Assembly (NCBI RefSeq): GCF_023502235.1
Contig: NZ_JAMFLY010000001.1
Coordinates: 1,736,001-1,800,000, forward strand
Source of the DNA: Flagellimonas myxillae
GTDB taxonomy: Bacteria; Bacteroidota; Bacteroidia; Flavobacteriales; Flavobacteriaceae
Length of the DNA stretch: 64,000 nt
Direction: 5' to 3'
Part shown: one piece after another, positions 56,574 to 64,000 of the stretch
Layout: each line of letters begins with the position of its first letter
How positions within the stretch are numbered: the first letter of the stretch is position 1
Notes under the pieces: generated by a model
Database searches by the model: none
The model's input: the letters and a program-made list of their open reading frames with translations, nothing else
Told to the model about the DNA's origin: nothing
Program-made: the position numbers and the translations under genes

Positions 56574-58070
56574 TCATTCATCCATAAGACCTTGCATTCT
56601 TAGATATTCTGGATAGACTCCCTTGGATGATGTTTCCATCGCCTTCTGAATTGTTTTGAAAGACGTTGGCTTGACATGAGTCCCTATTATGGTAAAATAA
56701 TCCAGCTTATTTGAACGAATCCAATCCAAAAAAAAGGAGAAAATATCACCCCATGGTGAAAATTCAAAAAAACTGTCGGCCTCAATCACAACTTCATCCG
56801 AATTCACTATAACATATAGCATATCATCCACATGGGGAGTCCTGCCAACATTTACCACCTTGAGCTTTACTTTCCCATCTGATATCTCCTTAAACCTCCC
56901 CGGATCAATAATTTCTACTAAACACCTTCGATTTTCTTCAGCTATATACTGACTTACCCGACCTTGGGTTTTCTTGGATGTCAATACGGTAACCCCTTCC
57001 AAATTATATCCACGTAACCCGCTAACATGATCAGTGTGATTATGACTCAGCACCACATACTTTACTGGTTTATTGGGAAAATCCTTTTTTATCAAGTGCA
57101 AGAATTTATTGGTGATTCCAGGACTAAGCATGGCATCATAGACCAATATAAAATTGGGAAAAACAACAAATGAAATATTGTAGAGCTGCCCGCCCAGACC
57201 CTGATATTGAAATACATTTTTAGATACGGCTTTCAACACCCATGAATCCTTATCAAATAAGGATAAATCTTTATCCAATCTAAAGGTATCTTCCAACAAT
57301 TTATCAGACTGGATTCGTTTTATAGTTCTTATCTGTCGCTTCACATCATCAACATATTGTTCAATACTATTAGGCACCTTAAATCCGTGCAAATTAATTC
57401 TTTTACCATAAGAAATGGTATTCTGTCTCTTACCGCTTATAAGGTCATTGGTCACCCAGCTCACCTTTTGAAGCATATTGGAGTCATTGATATAAAGTCT
57501 CCTCCTCAATCCATTAAAGGTCAACTCAATAATCTCTTGGCTCTGCTCAGGTTTGCCAATATATGACAGTCCTAGATTTTCATCATCCAATTTGGACAGC
57601 CACAGACCAGGGATATTCATACAATCGTCCTTAGTATTTTCAAATGGGTTGCTCGCTGAATTGTACTTCCTCATTTGAGTGGTTATGTAATAGGAGGTAC
57701 CTTTATGATTGAGTTCTTCAAACCGAAGGTCATGACCACCATGATATAATGCCCGGGTGTAGTTCCTATATTTTTTATTTTCAAAGTCGTAGAACCAATG
57801 ACCTATAAAAGTTTCTTTGGAATCTTCAATTTTGACCTTTTTGGTCATATCATAAGCTTGTCGTGGGTTATTGTTCAAGCCTATTAAGGTGAAGCTTACT
57901 TTTTGAACTCCTTTATACCATTCTGAATTCTCAACTTCCTTCAAGCTTTTAAATAAGGTCACAGCTTGCTGTTGGTCCCTTTTATGGGAAATATCCTGAC
58001 CTATTGCATAGTAAGTAAGTATGCATTGAATGAGTAGGATCAACCCCAGAGATTTACCATGGAACATCAT
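56574..58070 (-). CDS. Exported MBL-fold metallo-hydrolase
   Basis: 498 residues with a signal peptide (MMFHGKSLGLILLIQCILTYYAIGQ region). Late metal site HNHTDH at 343-348 in VVLSHNHTDHVSGLRG, with 'NFILVYDAM' before it; so an N-terminal domain of about 270 residues precedes the MBL domain. Periplasmic or lipoprotein-like; substrate unknown. Gene pairs with the GlxA regulator. Confidence 0.83.
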   Translation of the reverse strand: MMFHGKSLGLILLIQCILTYYAIGQDISHKRDQQQAVTLFKSLKEVENSEWYKGVQKVSFTLIGLNNNPRQAYDMTKKVKIEDSKETFIGHWFYDFENKKYRNYTRALYHGGHDLRFEELNHKGTSYYITTQMRKYNSASNPFENTKDDCMNIPGLWLSKLDDENLGLSYIGKPEQSQEIIELTFNGLRRRLYINDSNMLQKVSWVTNDLISGKRQNTISYGKRINLHGFKVPNSIEQYVDDVKRQIRTIKRIQSDKLLEDTFRLDKDLSLFDKDSWVLKAVSKNVFQYQGLGGQLYNISFVVFPNFILVYDAMLSPGITNKFLHLIKKDFPNKPVKYVVLSHNHTDHVSGLRGYNLEGVTVLTSKKTQGRVSQYIAEENRRCLVEIIDPGRFKEISDGKVKLKVVNVGRTPHVDDMLYVIVNSDEVVIEADSFFEFSPWGDIFSFFLDWIRSNKLDYFTIIGTHVKPTSFKTIQKAMETSSKGVYPEYLRMQGLMDE

Positions 58071-58266
58071 AGAATTTTCAATTTATCCTAAGGCTAAAAC
58101 TATTCAAAAAACAAGCTCGAAAAAGGACAAATGATACTCGGATATGGCCAAAATCCATATATCTCAGAGGCTCGAAAACTATAATTCGTTAACCTATGGA
58201 GGTGGAATTGATAAAATTATTCGCCTGAGGCCTCACCGTTAAAAAATGAAGAAATATTCCCCATCC

Positions 58267-58299
58267 ATCAACTCAAATGGGGCATTCGTCAATTTGGGA
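58267..58299. repeat. 33-bp direct repeat, left copy
   Basis: Identical to 59368-59400 over 33 bp. It lies in a 321-bp gap (58071-58391) that otherwise shows only a 10-bp palindrome (58226-58235) and no gene. Confidence 0.92.
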
Positions 58300-58391
58300 T
58301 GGATTTTCGTGGTGAAATCTATGAACTTCGTATTTCAAAGGATATCAAAAATCAAAAAGAGTGCTTACCCATTTTGCTAGATATAAAGACT

Positions 58392-59069
58392 TTGAAAACA
58401 ATATTAACAACCATACTATTTTTCTGCTTTATCACCATTTGTATTGGGCAGAACTCCATAAACTGTCTTCCTGATAAGGGAATAAAAACAGCCAAAACAT
58501 TTGCAAAACTTGAGGCAGAAAGTATCGGAAATCCATATAAAATACACTATAGAGAAATAATGTATGACTTGAGTGGGAGACCAGTTTTAATTAGAGATAG
58601 TCGTGATGGAACCGAGCATATGAGAGAATATAAAAATGGGAAATTGCATTCGATAATTTCTTCAAGAAAAATGCTTCCTGATTTTTATTCAATTGAGAAA
58701 TTATATTCTTTAATCCAAACCGCAAGCGCAGTAATCGATACTGCATTTGTTGCTCGATATCATTCAGATGGGGAGTTGGCTGAATTAAAGCACCCTAATG
58801 GGGACTACCAATTATTTGAATATAATGGTTGCAATAAAGAACTACATACGTTTCTTTCTAATAAAAGCGATACAATTCATCAATATCAAACGACTTTCAA
58901 AAACGGAGTTGTAATAAAAACAATTTGGACACCATTCCTACCCGTTAAATCTAAAGTAATAACAGACTATTATGACTATGAGTTTAACAAATATGGACAT
59001 TGGACAAAAAGAAAATACAAACACATCAAAGGTGAAGTGATTGAATGGAGAAAATTAACATACCACTAG
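58392..59069 (+). CDS. Exported hypothetical protein
   Basis: 225 residues from the TTG at 58392, chosen because the frame then opens with a clean signal peptide (MKTIL...CIGQ); an upstream ATG at 58299 would put 31 charged residues in front of it and sits at the edge of the 33-bp repeat. Later it has 'YHSDGELAELKHPNGDYQLFEYNG' and YD-repeat-like stretches, so it may be a fragment or relative of YD/RHS-type sheets; not recognised. AT-rich against its neighbours and inside a rearranged patch. Confidence 0.5.
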   Translation: MKTILTTILFFCFITICIGQNSINCLPDKGIKTAKTFAKLEAESIGNPYKIHYREIMYDLSGRPVLIRDSRDGTEHMREYKNGKLHSIISSRKMLPDFYSIEKLYSLIQTASAVIDTAFVARYHSDGELAELKHPNGDYQLFEYNGCNKELHTFLSNKSDTIHQYQTTFKNGVVIKTIWTPFLPVKSKVITDYYDYEFNKYGHWTKRKYKHIKGEVIEWRKLTYH

Positions 59070-59094
59070 GTAACAACTTACCTTACAATGACTA

Positions 59095-59129
59095 AAAAAA
59101 AGTCCCTCTACACAAAGGGAACACTTTTT
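59095..59129. terminator. Stem-loop terminator
   Basis: AAAAAGT plus CCCT pairs with AGGG plus ACTTTTT (3-nt bulge) around CTACACAA. It ends the hypothetical gene and also faces the cmk remnant. Confidence 0.65.
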
Positions 59130-59170
59130 AGCTTTGCGATAAGTGTATTCAAAAACTAGATAACCAAAAT

Positions 59171-59368
59171 CTAACCCGTTTTCGCTATAACCCTTAAAGC
59201 AAAATCATGTATCCGTTCAAACTGCTCCTCCAATCCCATATCGCTATTGTCAAATTCTATGGCATCCTCGGCTTTGCGAAATGGCGAGACCTCTCGGGTG
59301 GAATCTATAAAATCCATTTTCTGGATGTTTTCAACCATTCCCTCTTGGCGTACAAATTCGCTCATCAA
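59171..59368 (-). pseudogene. 3'-end remnant of duplicated cmk
   Basis: The frame encodes VENIQKMDFIDSTREVSPFRKAEDAIEFDNS..EEQFERI, matching the last 55 or so residues of the intact cmk just downstream (about 80% identical by eye) but without kinase P-loop, so it cannot work. The break at its 5' side coincides with the right copy of the 33-bp direct repeat (59368-59400). Confidence 0.85.
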
Positions 59369-59400
59369 TCAACTCAAATGGGGCATTCGTCAATTTGGGA
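59368..59400. repeat. 33-bp direct repeat, right copy
   Basis: Second copy, 1101 bp from the first, at the 5' end of the cmk remnant. Confidence 0.92.
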
Positions 59401-59518
59401 AGATTTCTATTCCTAAAAAATTTGCATTTCACAATGCATGCTATAAAATCATATAAACGATTTAAGCTAAATGGTAAGTGAGCACCAAAAAACTCATTTG
59501 GGGTCGGAACTTCTACTC

Positions 59519-60205
59519 CTAATTTACAATCACTCTTTGTGCTAAATCGTAGATCCTTTCAAACTGCTCCTCCAAGCCCATATCGCTGTTATCAAATTCA
59601 ATGGCATCTTCTGCTTTTCGTAAAGGGGAGACTTCTCGGGTGGAATCTATAAAATCTCTTTTCTGGACGTTTTCCAGCACCTCTTCATACGAGACTATTT
59701 CCCCACGATCTAAAAGTTCCTTATAACGTCGAGTTGCTCTGGCTTTGGGGGAGGCTGTCATGTAGATCTTCAGCTCCGCATCCGGAAAAACGACCGTACC
59801 AATATCCCTGCCATCCATTACAAGCCCTTTATCCTTGCCCATTTGTTGCTGCATCTCCACCAACTTGTGGCGAACCTCTGGAATTGTGGCCACCTTGCTA
59901 ACAAAACTGGAAACCTGCATGGCCCTTATCTCCCGCTCAACGTTTTCGCCGTTCAGGTACATTTCGGACATCCCAAGTTTTTGGTTGGGAATAAACTTCA
60001 GATCAATCTTTGGCAAGTCCACAATCAAGGACTGGATATCTTCATTTTCACCAATATAATTTTGATTTAAGGCATACAAAGTAACAGCTCGGTACATGGC
60101 CCCAGTGTCCACATAAATATAGTTGAGGGCATTGGCCAGTTTTTTGGCAATTGTACTCTTGCCCGTGGAAGAATAGCCATCAATGGCTATGGTTATTTTT
60201 CCCAT
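59519..60205 (-). CDS. cmk: (d)CMP kinase
   Basis: 228 residues. P-loop GYSSTGKSTIAKKLA (10-24), 'YIYVDTGAMYRAVTLYALN', 'MDGRDIGTVVFPDAELKIY' and the C-terminal block repeated in the remnant. Phosphorylates CMP and dCMP. TATTTTTG on the minus strand (60217-60210) lies within five bases of the start, so a near-leaderless transcript is possible. Confidence 0.95.
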   Translation of the reverse strand: MGKITIAIDGYSSTGKSTIAKKLANALNYIYVDTGAMYRAVTLYALNQNYIGENEDIQSLIVDLPKIDLKFIPNQKLGMSEMYLNGENVEREIRAMQVSSFVSKVATIPEVRHKLVEMQQQMGKDKGLVMDGRDIGTVVFPDAELKIYMTASPKARATRRYKELLDRGEIVSYEEVLENVQKRDFIDSTREVSPLRKAEDAIEFDNSDMGLEEQFERIYDLAQRVIVN

Positions 60206-60254
60206 GTTTCAAAAATAGATAGAAATGCAGAAAGTTCCTGTACCTTAAGTCTAA

Positions 60255-62705
60255 TTAAAGGGTCTTGGCATTTTTCACTTTTCGATTGGTCACGGCAATG
60301 TCGATAACCTCACTCATATCCGATACATAGTGGAAGGTAAGACCTTTGAGATAATCTTGTTTGATTTCCTCAATGTCCTTGCGGTTGTCCTCGCACAAAA
60401 TGATCTCCTTGATTTTGGCCCGTTTTGCGGCAAGAATCTTCTCTTTGATCCCACCGACTGGAAGTACTTTGCCCCTAAGGGTGATCTCCCCCGTCATGGC
60501 CAAACTCTTTTTCACCTTTCGCTGCGTGAATAGCGATACCAAAGAAGTCAACATGGTGATACCTGCACTTGGACCATCTTTGGGCGTTGCCCCTTCCGGA
60601 ACATGGATATGCACATTGTACTTATCAAAAACATCTGGATTAATGCCAAAGGTTGCCGCGTTCGACTTAATGTATTCCATGGCAATTGTAGCGGACTCCT
60701 TCATCACCTTTCCCAAATTTCCGGTAATGTTCAATGCTCCCTTGCCCTTGGACAAAATCGATTCGATAAACAGAATATCCCCGCCTACGCTGGTCCAGGC
60801 CAAACCTGTCACCACTCCGGCCACATCATTATTTTCATACTTATCACGTTCCAAACGGGCAGGACCAAGAACTTTTTCAACATCTTCGTTGGTTACCTTG
60901 ATGTTATATTCCTCTTCTATGGCAATGGATTTGGCAGCATAACGTACCATTTTGGCCAATTGCTTTTCCAAACTCCTCACCCCAGATTCCCGTGTATACC
61001 CTTCCACAATCTTTTCCAATTGGGGCTTTCCAATCTTCAAATCTTTAGCCGTAAGACCGTGTTCCTTTAACTGCTTGGGCAGCAAGTGCTTTTTGGCGAT
61101 CTCCACCTTTTCCTCAATGGTATATCCCGTTACATTGATGATTTCCATCCGATCCCTTAAGGCGGGTTGAATGGTTCCCAAATTATTTGCAGTGGCAATA
61201 AACATGACCTTGGATAGGTCGTATCCCATTTCCAGGAAGTTATCATAGAATTCGCTGTTCTGTTCTGGGTCCAGAACCTCCAACATAGCAGAAGAAGGGT
61301 CTCCCTGATGACTGTTGGAAAGCTTGTCAATTTCATCCAAAATAAAAACCGGATTGGAGGTGCCTGCTTTCTTCAAACTTTGAACGATCCTACCGGGCAT
61401 GGCCCCAATATATGTTTTCCGATGCCCCCGTATTTCGGCCTCATCCCTTAATCCACCTAAAGACATACGCACGTACTCCCTGCCCAGAGCCTCTGCCACA
61501 GATTTCCCCAAGGAGGTTTTTCCAACCCCCGGAGGGCCATATAAACAAAGTATGGGAGATTTCATGTCGTTTCGCAGTTTCAGCACTGCCAAATACTCAA
61601 TGATCCTACGTTTTACATCTTCCAGACCGTAATGGTCGCGATCCAAAATTTGCTGGGCCCGCTTTAAATCGAACTTGTCTTTGGAAAACTCGTTCCAAGG
61701 TAGGTCCAAAAACAAATCCAGGTAGTTTCTTTGGATGGAATATTCGGCTACCTGTGGGTTCATTCGTTGCATTTTGGACAGTTCCTTTTCAAAATGCTCC
61801 TTGACCTTTTTGTCCCATTTTTTCTTCTTGGCCTTGGCGCGCATTTCATCCACTTCCTCCTCATAGGAAATACCACCCAGTTCCTCTTGAATGGTTTTCA
61901 TTTGTTGGTGAAGAAAATACTCCCGCTGTTGCTGGTCCATATCATTCCGAACCTTGGACTGAATGTCATTTTTCAGCTCCAATTTTTGAAGTTCCATATT
62001 CATGTACTTCAAGGTGGTCAATGCCCTTTCCTGTAGATTTGGAATTTCCAAAATCTTTTGTTTCTCGGCCACACTCAAATTAAGGTTGGAGGATACAAAG
62101 TTGATCAAGAACGAGTTGCTCTGGATGTTCTTTATGGCAAATGTGGCTTCGCTGGGGATATTGGGGTTGTCCTTGATGATCTTAAAAGCCAACTCCTTAA
62201 TGGAGTCGATAATGGCGGCAAACTCTTCACTGCTTTCTTCCGGTCTTTCTTCCAAAGCCTCACGAACGGTTGCCGTGAAATAAGGTTGCTCCGTAATCAC
62301 CTCGGAAATCTCAAAACGTTTCTTTCCCTGTATGATCACCGTAGTGTTTCCATCTGGCATTTGAAGCACCCGCAATATTCGAGCAACCGTACCCAGGGTA
62401 TTGATATCCTCCACACCCGGGTTCTCAGTTTCCTCATCTTTCTGGGACACCACACCTATGGTCTTGGACCCGTTGTTGGCATCCTTGATCAAATTGATGG
62501 ATTTATCCCTTCCGGCGGTAATGGGGATTACCACCCCTGGAAAGAGCACTGTGTTCCGTAATGGAAGTACAGGAAGGGTTTCGGGAAGGACCTCTCGGTT
62601 CATCTCCTCCTCGTCCTCGGGGGTCAACAAGGGTATCAGTTCGGCATCTTCCTCCAGTCCTTGCAGTGATATATTGTCAAAAGTTGAAATTTTTATTTCT
62701 CCCAT
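60255..62705 (-). CDS. lon: Lon protease (endopeptidase La)
   Basis: 816 residues. LON substrate domain (about 43-240), coiled middle part, AAA+ with Walker A GPPGVGKT (390-397), and a protease domain with catalytic Ser713 in GPSAGITM and a Lys about 43 residues on ('[13 protein letters not shown]'). Degrades misfolded and regulatory proteins. Its start is 70 nt after a -7 box. Confidence 0.96.
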   Translation of the reverse strand: MGEIKISTFDNISLQGLEEDAELIPLLTPEDEEEMNREVLPETLPVLPLRNTVLFPGVVIPITAGRDKSINLIKDANNGSKTIGVVSQKDEETENPGVEDINTLGTVARILRVLQMPDGNTTVIIQGKKRFEISEVITEQPYFTATVREALEERPEESSEEFAAIIDSIKELAFKIIKDNPNIPSEATFAIKNIQSNSFLINFVSSNLNLSVAEKQKILEIPNLQERALTTLKYMNMELQKLELKNDIQSKVRNDMDQQQREYFLHQQMKTIQEELGGISYEEEVDEMRAKAKKKKWDKKVKEHFEKELSKMQRMNPQVAEYSIQRNYLDLFLDLPWNEFSKDKFDLKRAQQILDRDHYGLEDVKRRIIEYLAVLKLRNDMKSPILCLYGPPGVGKTSLGKSVAEALGREYVRMSLGGLRDEAEIRGHRKTYIGAMPGRIVQSLKKAGTSNPVFILDEIDKLSNSHQGDPSSAMLEVLDPEQNSEFYDNFLEMGYDLSKVMFIATANNLGTIQPALRDRMEIINVTGYTIEEKVEIAKKHLLPKQLKEHGLTAKDLKIGKPQLEKIVEGYTRESGVRSLEKQLAKMVRYAAKSIAIEEEYNIKVTNEDVEKVLGPARLERDKYENNDVAGVVTGLAWTSVGGDILFIESILSKGKGALNITGNLGKVMKESATIAMEYIKSNAATFGINPDVFDKYNVHIHVPEGATPKDGPSAGITMLTSLVSLFTQRKVKKSLAMTGEITLRGKVLPVGGIKEKILAAKRAKIKEIILCEDNRKDIEEIKQDYLKGLTFHYVSDMSEVIDIAVTNRKVKNAKTL

Positions 62706-62782
62706 ATCTAATTTTCGGTCATTTTGTCATCAATGACATAAATCTTCAGTTCATTCAATGTTCCAGACCCCATCAAACTGTG

Positions 62783-62790
62783 CAAAAATA
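62783..62790 (-). promoter_or_regulatory. lon -7 promoter box
   Basis: TATTTTTG on the minus strand, exact TAnnTTTG; start predicted near 62776. No -33 TTG is seen at 19 nt. Confidence 0.4.
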
Positions 62791-62867
62791 GCTATTAACT
62801 AGGGGGTTGGACCCATATTCATTGCTATAAGGGCAATTCCTGTGCCAAGCTGGTTTGCGGGTTTATG

Positions 62868-63018
62868 GTTATTGATTACTCATTATTAATTACTGATTAC
62901 TGATTATTGGTTATTGGTTATTGGCTATTGATAATTGATAATTGGTTATTGGTAATTGGTTATTGATAATTGGTTATTGATAATTGGTTATTGATAATTG
63001 GTAATTGTTTATTGATTA
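62868..63018. repeat. Low-complexity repeat, period about 14 bp
   Basis: Units of GATAATTGGTTATT and variants (TTATTGGTTATTGG, ATTACTGATTACTG) fill most of the 379-bp gap between lon and the sigma factor. No gene is seen in it; the rest of the gap is AT-rich without an evident promoter. Confidence 0.8.
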
Positions 63019-63084
63019 ATAAAAATTCAATAAAAGTGTAACAATTGATAAATTCAACAATCTATAAGACAAACCATTCATTTT

Positions 63085-63642
63085 TTGAGCCACCAAAATG
63101 AACATATTGATGCGCTGCTTCAATCGTGCCTAGCAGGTAAACAAAGTGCACAGATGGAGATTTACAACCGCTATTACCGGGCCATGTACAATACATCGTT
63201 CAGGATTGTAAAAAACTCCGCCGAAGCCGAAGATGTGATGCAGGAATCGTTTTTGAATGCGTTTACGAAGCTGCACACCTTTAAAGGGGACGTCACCTTT
63301 GGGGCATGGCTGAAGCGTATTGTGATAAACAACAGCATCTATCATTACAAAAAACAACAGAAGTCAAAAGCTGTTGATTTGGATGATGTAATGTACAAGG
63401 TCGAAGATAATGACGGAGTTGATCTTGATCACAATGGTTATACAGAACTGAAGGCTCAAAAAGTGATGGAGACCATGAAAAGTTTGAAAGACAATTACAG
63501 AGTTTCTTTGACCTTACATTTAATTGAAGGGTACGATTATGAAGAAATCAGTGAGATCATGAACATTAGTTATGCCAATTGCAGAACCACGATTTCCAGG
63601 GCTAAAGAAAGTCTAAGAAAGAAATTGATAGTAAACGTTTGA
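63085..63642 (+). CDS. ECF RNA polymerase sigma factor
   Basis: 185 residues from a TTG start. Sigma region 2 (about 25-90, 'YNTSFRIVKNSAEAEDVMQESFLNAFTKLHTFKGD..FGAWLKRIVINN') and region 4 (about 125-180, 'IEGYDYEEISEIMNISYANCRTTISRAKESLRKKL'). It is followed after 2 nt by a gene with one membrane helix that looks like its anti-sigma factor. Likely controls an envelope-related response. Confidence 0.9.
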   Translation: MSHQNEHIDALLQSCLAGKQSAQMEIYNRYYRAMYNTSFRIVKNSAEAEDVMQESFLNAFTKLHTFKGDVTFGAWLKRIVINNSIYHYKKQQKSKAVDLDDVMYKVEDNDGVDLDHNGYTELKAQKVMETMKSLKDNYRVSLTLHLIEGYDYEEISEIMNISYANCRTTISRAKESLRKKLIVNV

Positions 63643-63644
63643 TT

Positions 63645-64000
63645 ATGGAAAATGATAATCTAGACAAGTTGTTCGAAAGACTACAAGGCAGTTTTGACCT
63701 TGAGGAACCCCAGCTCGGGCACCAAGACCGATTTTTCGAAAAATTAAATCAGGTCAAAGGTGTAACCTCCTTGCGATCCAAGAAGTCCAATTGGTGGAAG
63801 CCATTGTCCATTGCCGCATCCGTAGCCTTCCTTTGTCTGCTTGGTGTACAGGTATTCAGTACCCGTCCCAGTATTAAGGAACAGGTTGTGGAGATTGCCC
63901 CGGAAGTGTCGCAGACCGAGTTTTACTTTGTAAACCTTATTGAGGAACAAGTGCAGCTCCTGAAGGATGAAAAATCCCCAGAGACCGCCAAGCTTGTCGA
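63645..64000 (+). CDS. Putative anti-sigma factor, 3' end outside window
   Basis: ATG at 63645, frame open to the window edge (118 residues seen). N-terminal cytoplasmic part (ENDNLDKLFERLQGSFDLEEPQ), one hydrophobic helix (PLSIAASVAFLCLLGVQVF, about 52-70), then an extracytoplasmic part (EIAPEVSQTEFYFVNLIEEQ). Position two bases after an ECF sigma gene and this topology fit an anti-sigma factor. Not a known family by sequence alone. Confidence 0.75.
   Translation, partial: MENDNLDKLFERLQGSFDLEEPQLGHQDRFFEKLNQVKGVTSLRSKKSNWWKPLSIAASVAFLCLLGVQVFSTRPSIKEQVVEIAPEVSQTEFYFVNLIEEQVQLLKDEKSPETAKLV

Noticed and set aside
59171..59368. Intact 65-residue gene
   Set aside because: It is the 3' end of a duplicated cmk without catalytic motifs; recorded as a pseudogene.
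62868..63018. CRISPR-like repeat
   Set aside because: Period of about 14 bp without unique spacers; simple sequence.

Overview
The window looks like a chromosomal segment of a marine-type flavobacterium (Bacteroidota, Flavobacteriaceae; a Muricauda/Allomuricauda-like genus is my guess, not a proof). The grounds are the protein set (GlxA, DUF3822, DUF4126, fused ThrA, ComEC-like and CTnDOT-type integrase families), TTG starts without Shine-Dalgarno sequences, and promoters of the Bacteroidota type (TTTG, 19 nt, TAnnTTTG) in front of thrA, rpsA and the yebC-like gene.

Left arm, 1-10.9 kb: the end of an integrative conjugative element. It holds the C-terminal part of a VirD4-type coupling ATPase (cut by the window edge) and then a visibly AT-richer cargo: a tight three-gene operon encoding an SH3-like/ComEC-type metallo-beta-lactamase-fold hydrolase, a 1265-residue protein with an N-terminal SEC-C zinc motif and a C-terminal PD-(D/E)XK nuclease signature, and a KAP-family P-loop NTPase. 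A small unknown gene follows, then a CTnDOT-type tyrosine recombinase with repeated arm-type motifs, pointing at the 3' end of a tRNA-Pro gene. The operon is the best candidate here for an undescribed (probably anti-phage or anti-plasmid) system. Beyond tRNA-Pro lie three tandem 114-116-bp repeats that each carry the first ten bases of the tRNA, then tRNA-Ser.

Core chromosome, 11.5-64 kb: a PgpH-like HD phosphodiesterase; thiolase and an NlpC/P60 hydrolase; gyrA with a TPR protein; clpC; nnr; the thrABC operon behind a threonine-rich leader peptide; gcvT-glsA-epimerase; a serine hydrolase; pterin dehydratase; yebC; a KDO-related cluster (kdsB, HAD, KdnB-like, acyltransferase); a RecD-like helicase; DUF3822-rsmD; rnpB; dnaX with an A10 slippery run that would give a short gamma form; miaE; pdxH-sixA-ppk1-ppx; pyrR-pyrB-(unknown)-(S23 four-helix bundle)-rnz; rpsA with a long leader; a LysM protein; a GlxA regulator with a secreted MBL-fold hydrolase; a rearranged patch with a 33-bp direct repeat and a broken duplicate of the 3' end of cmk; cmk; lon; a low-complexity AT repeat; and an ECF sigma factor with its putative anti-sigma factor, cut by the right edge.

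The main points for follow-up are the ICE cargo operon, the dnaX slippage site, the thr leader, the tRNA-Pro-linked tandem repeats and the cmk duplication scar. All calls rest on reading the sequence; no database search was run.
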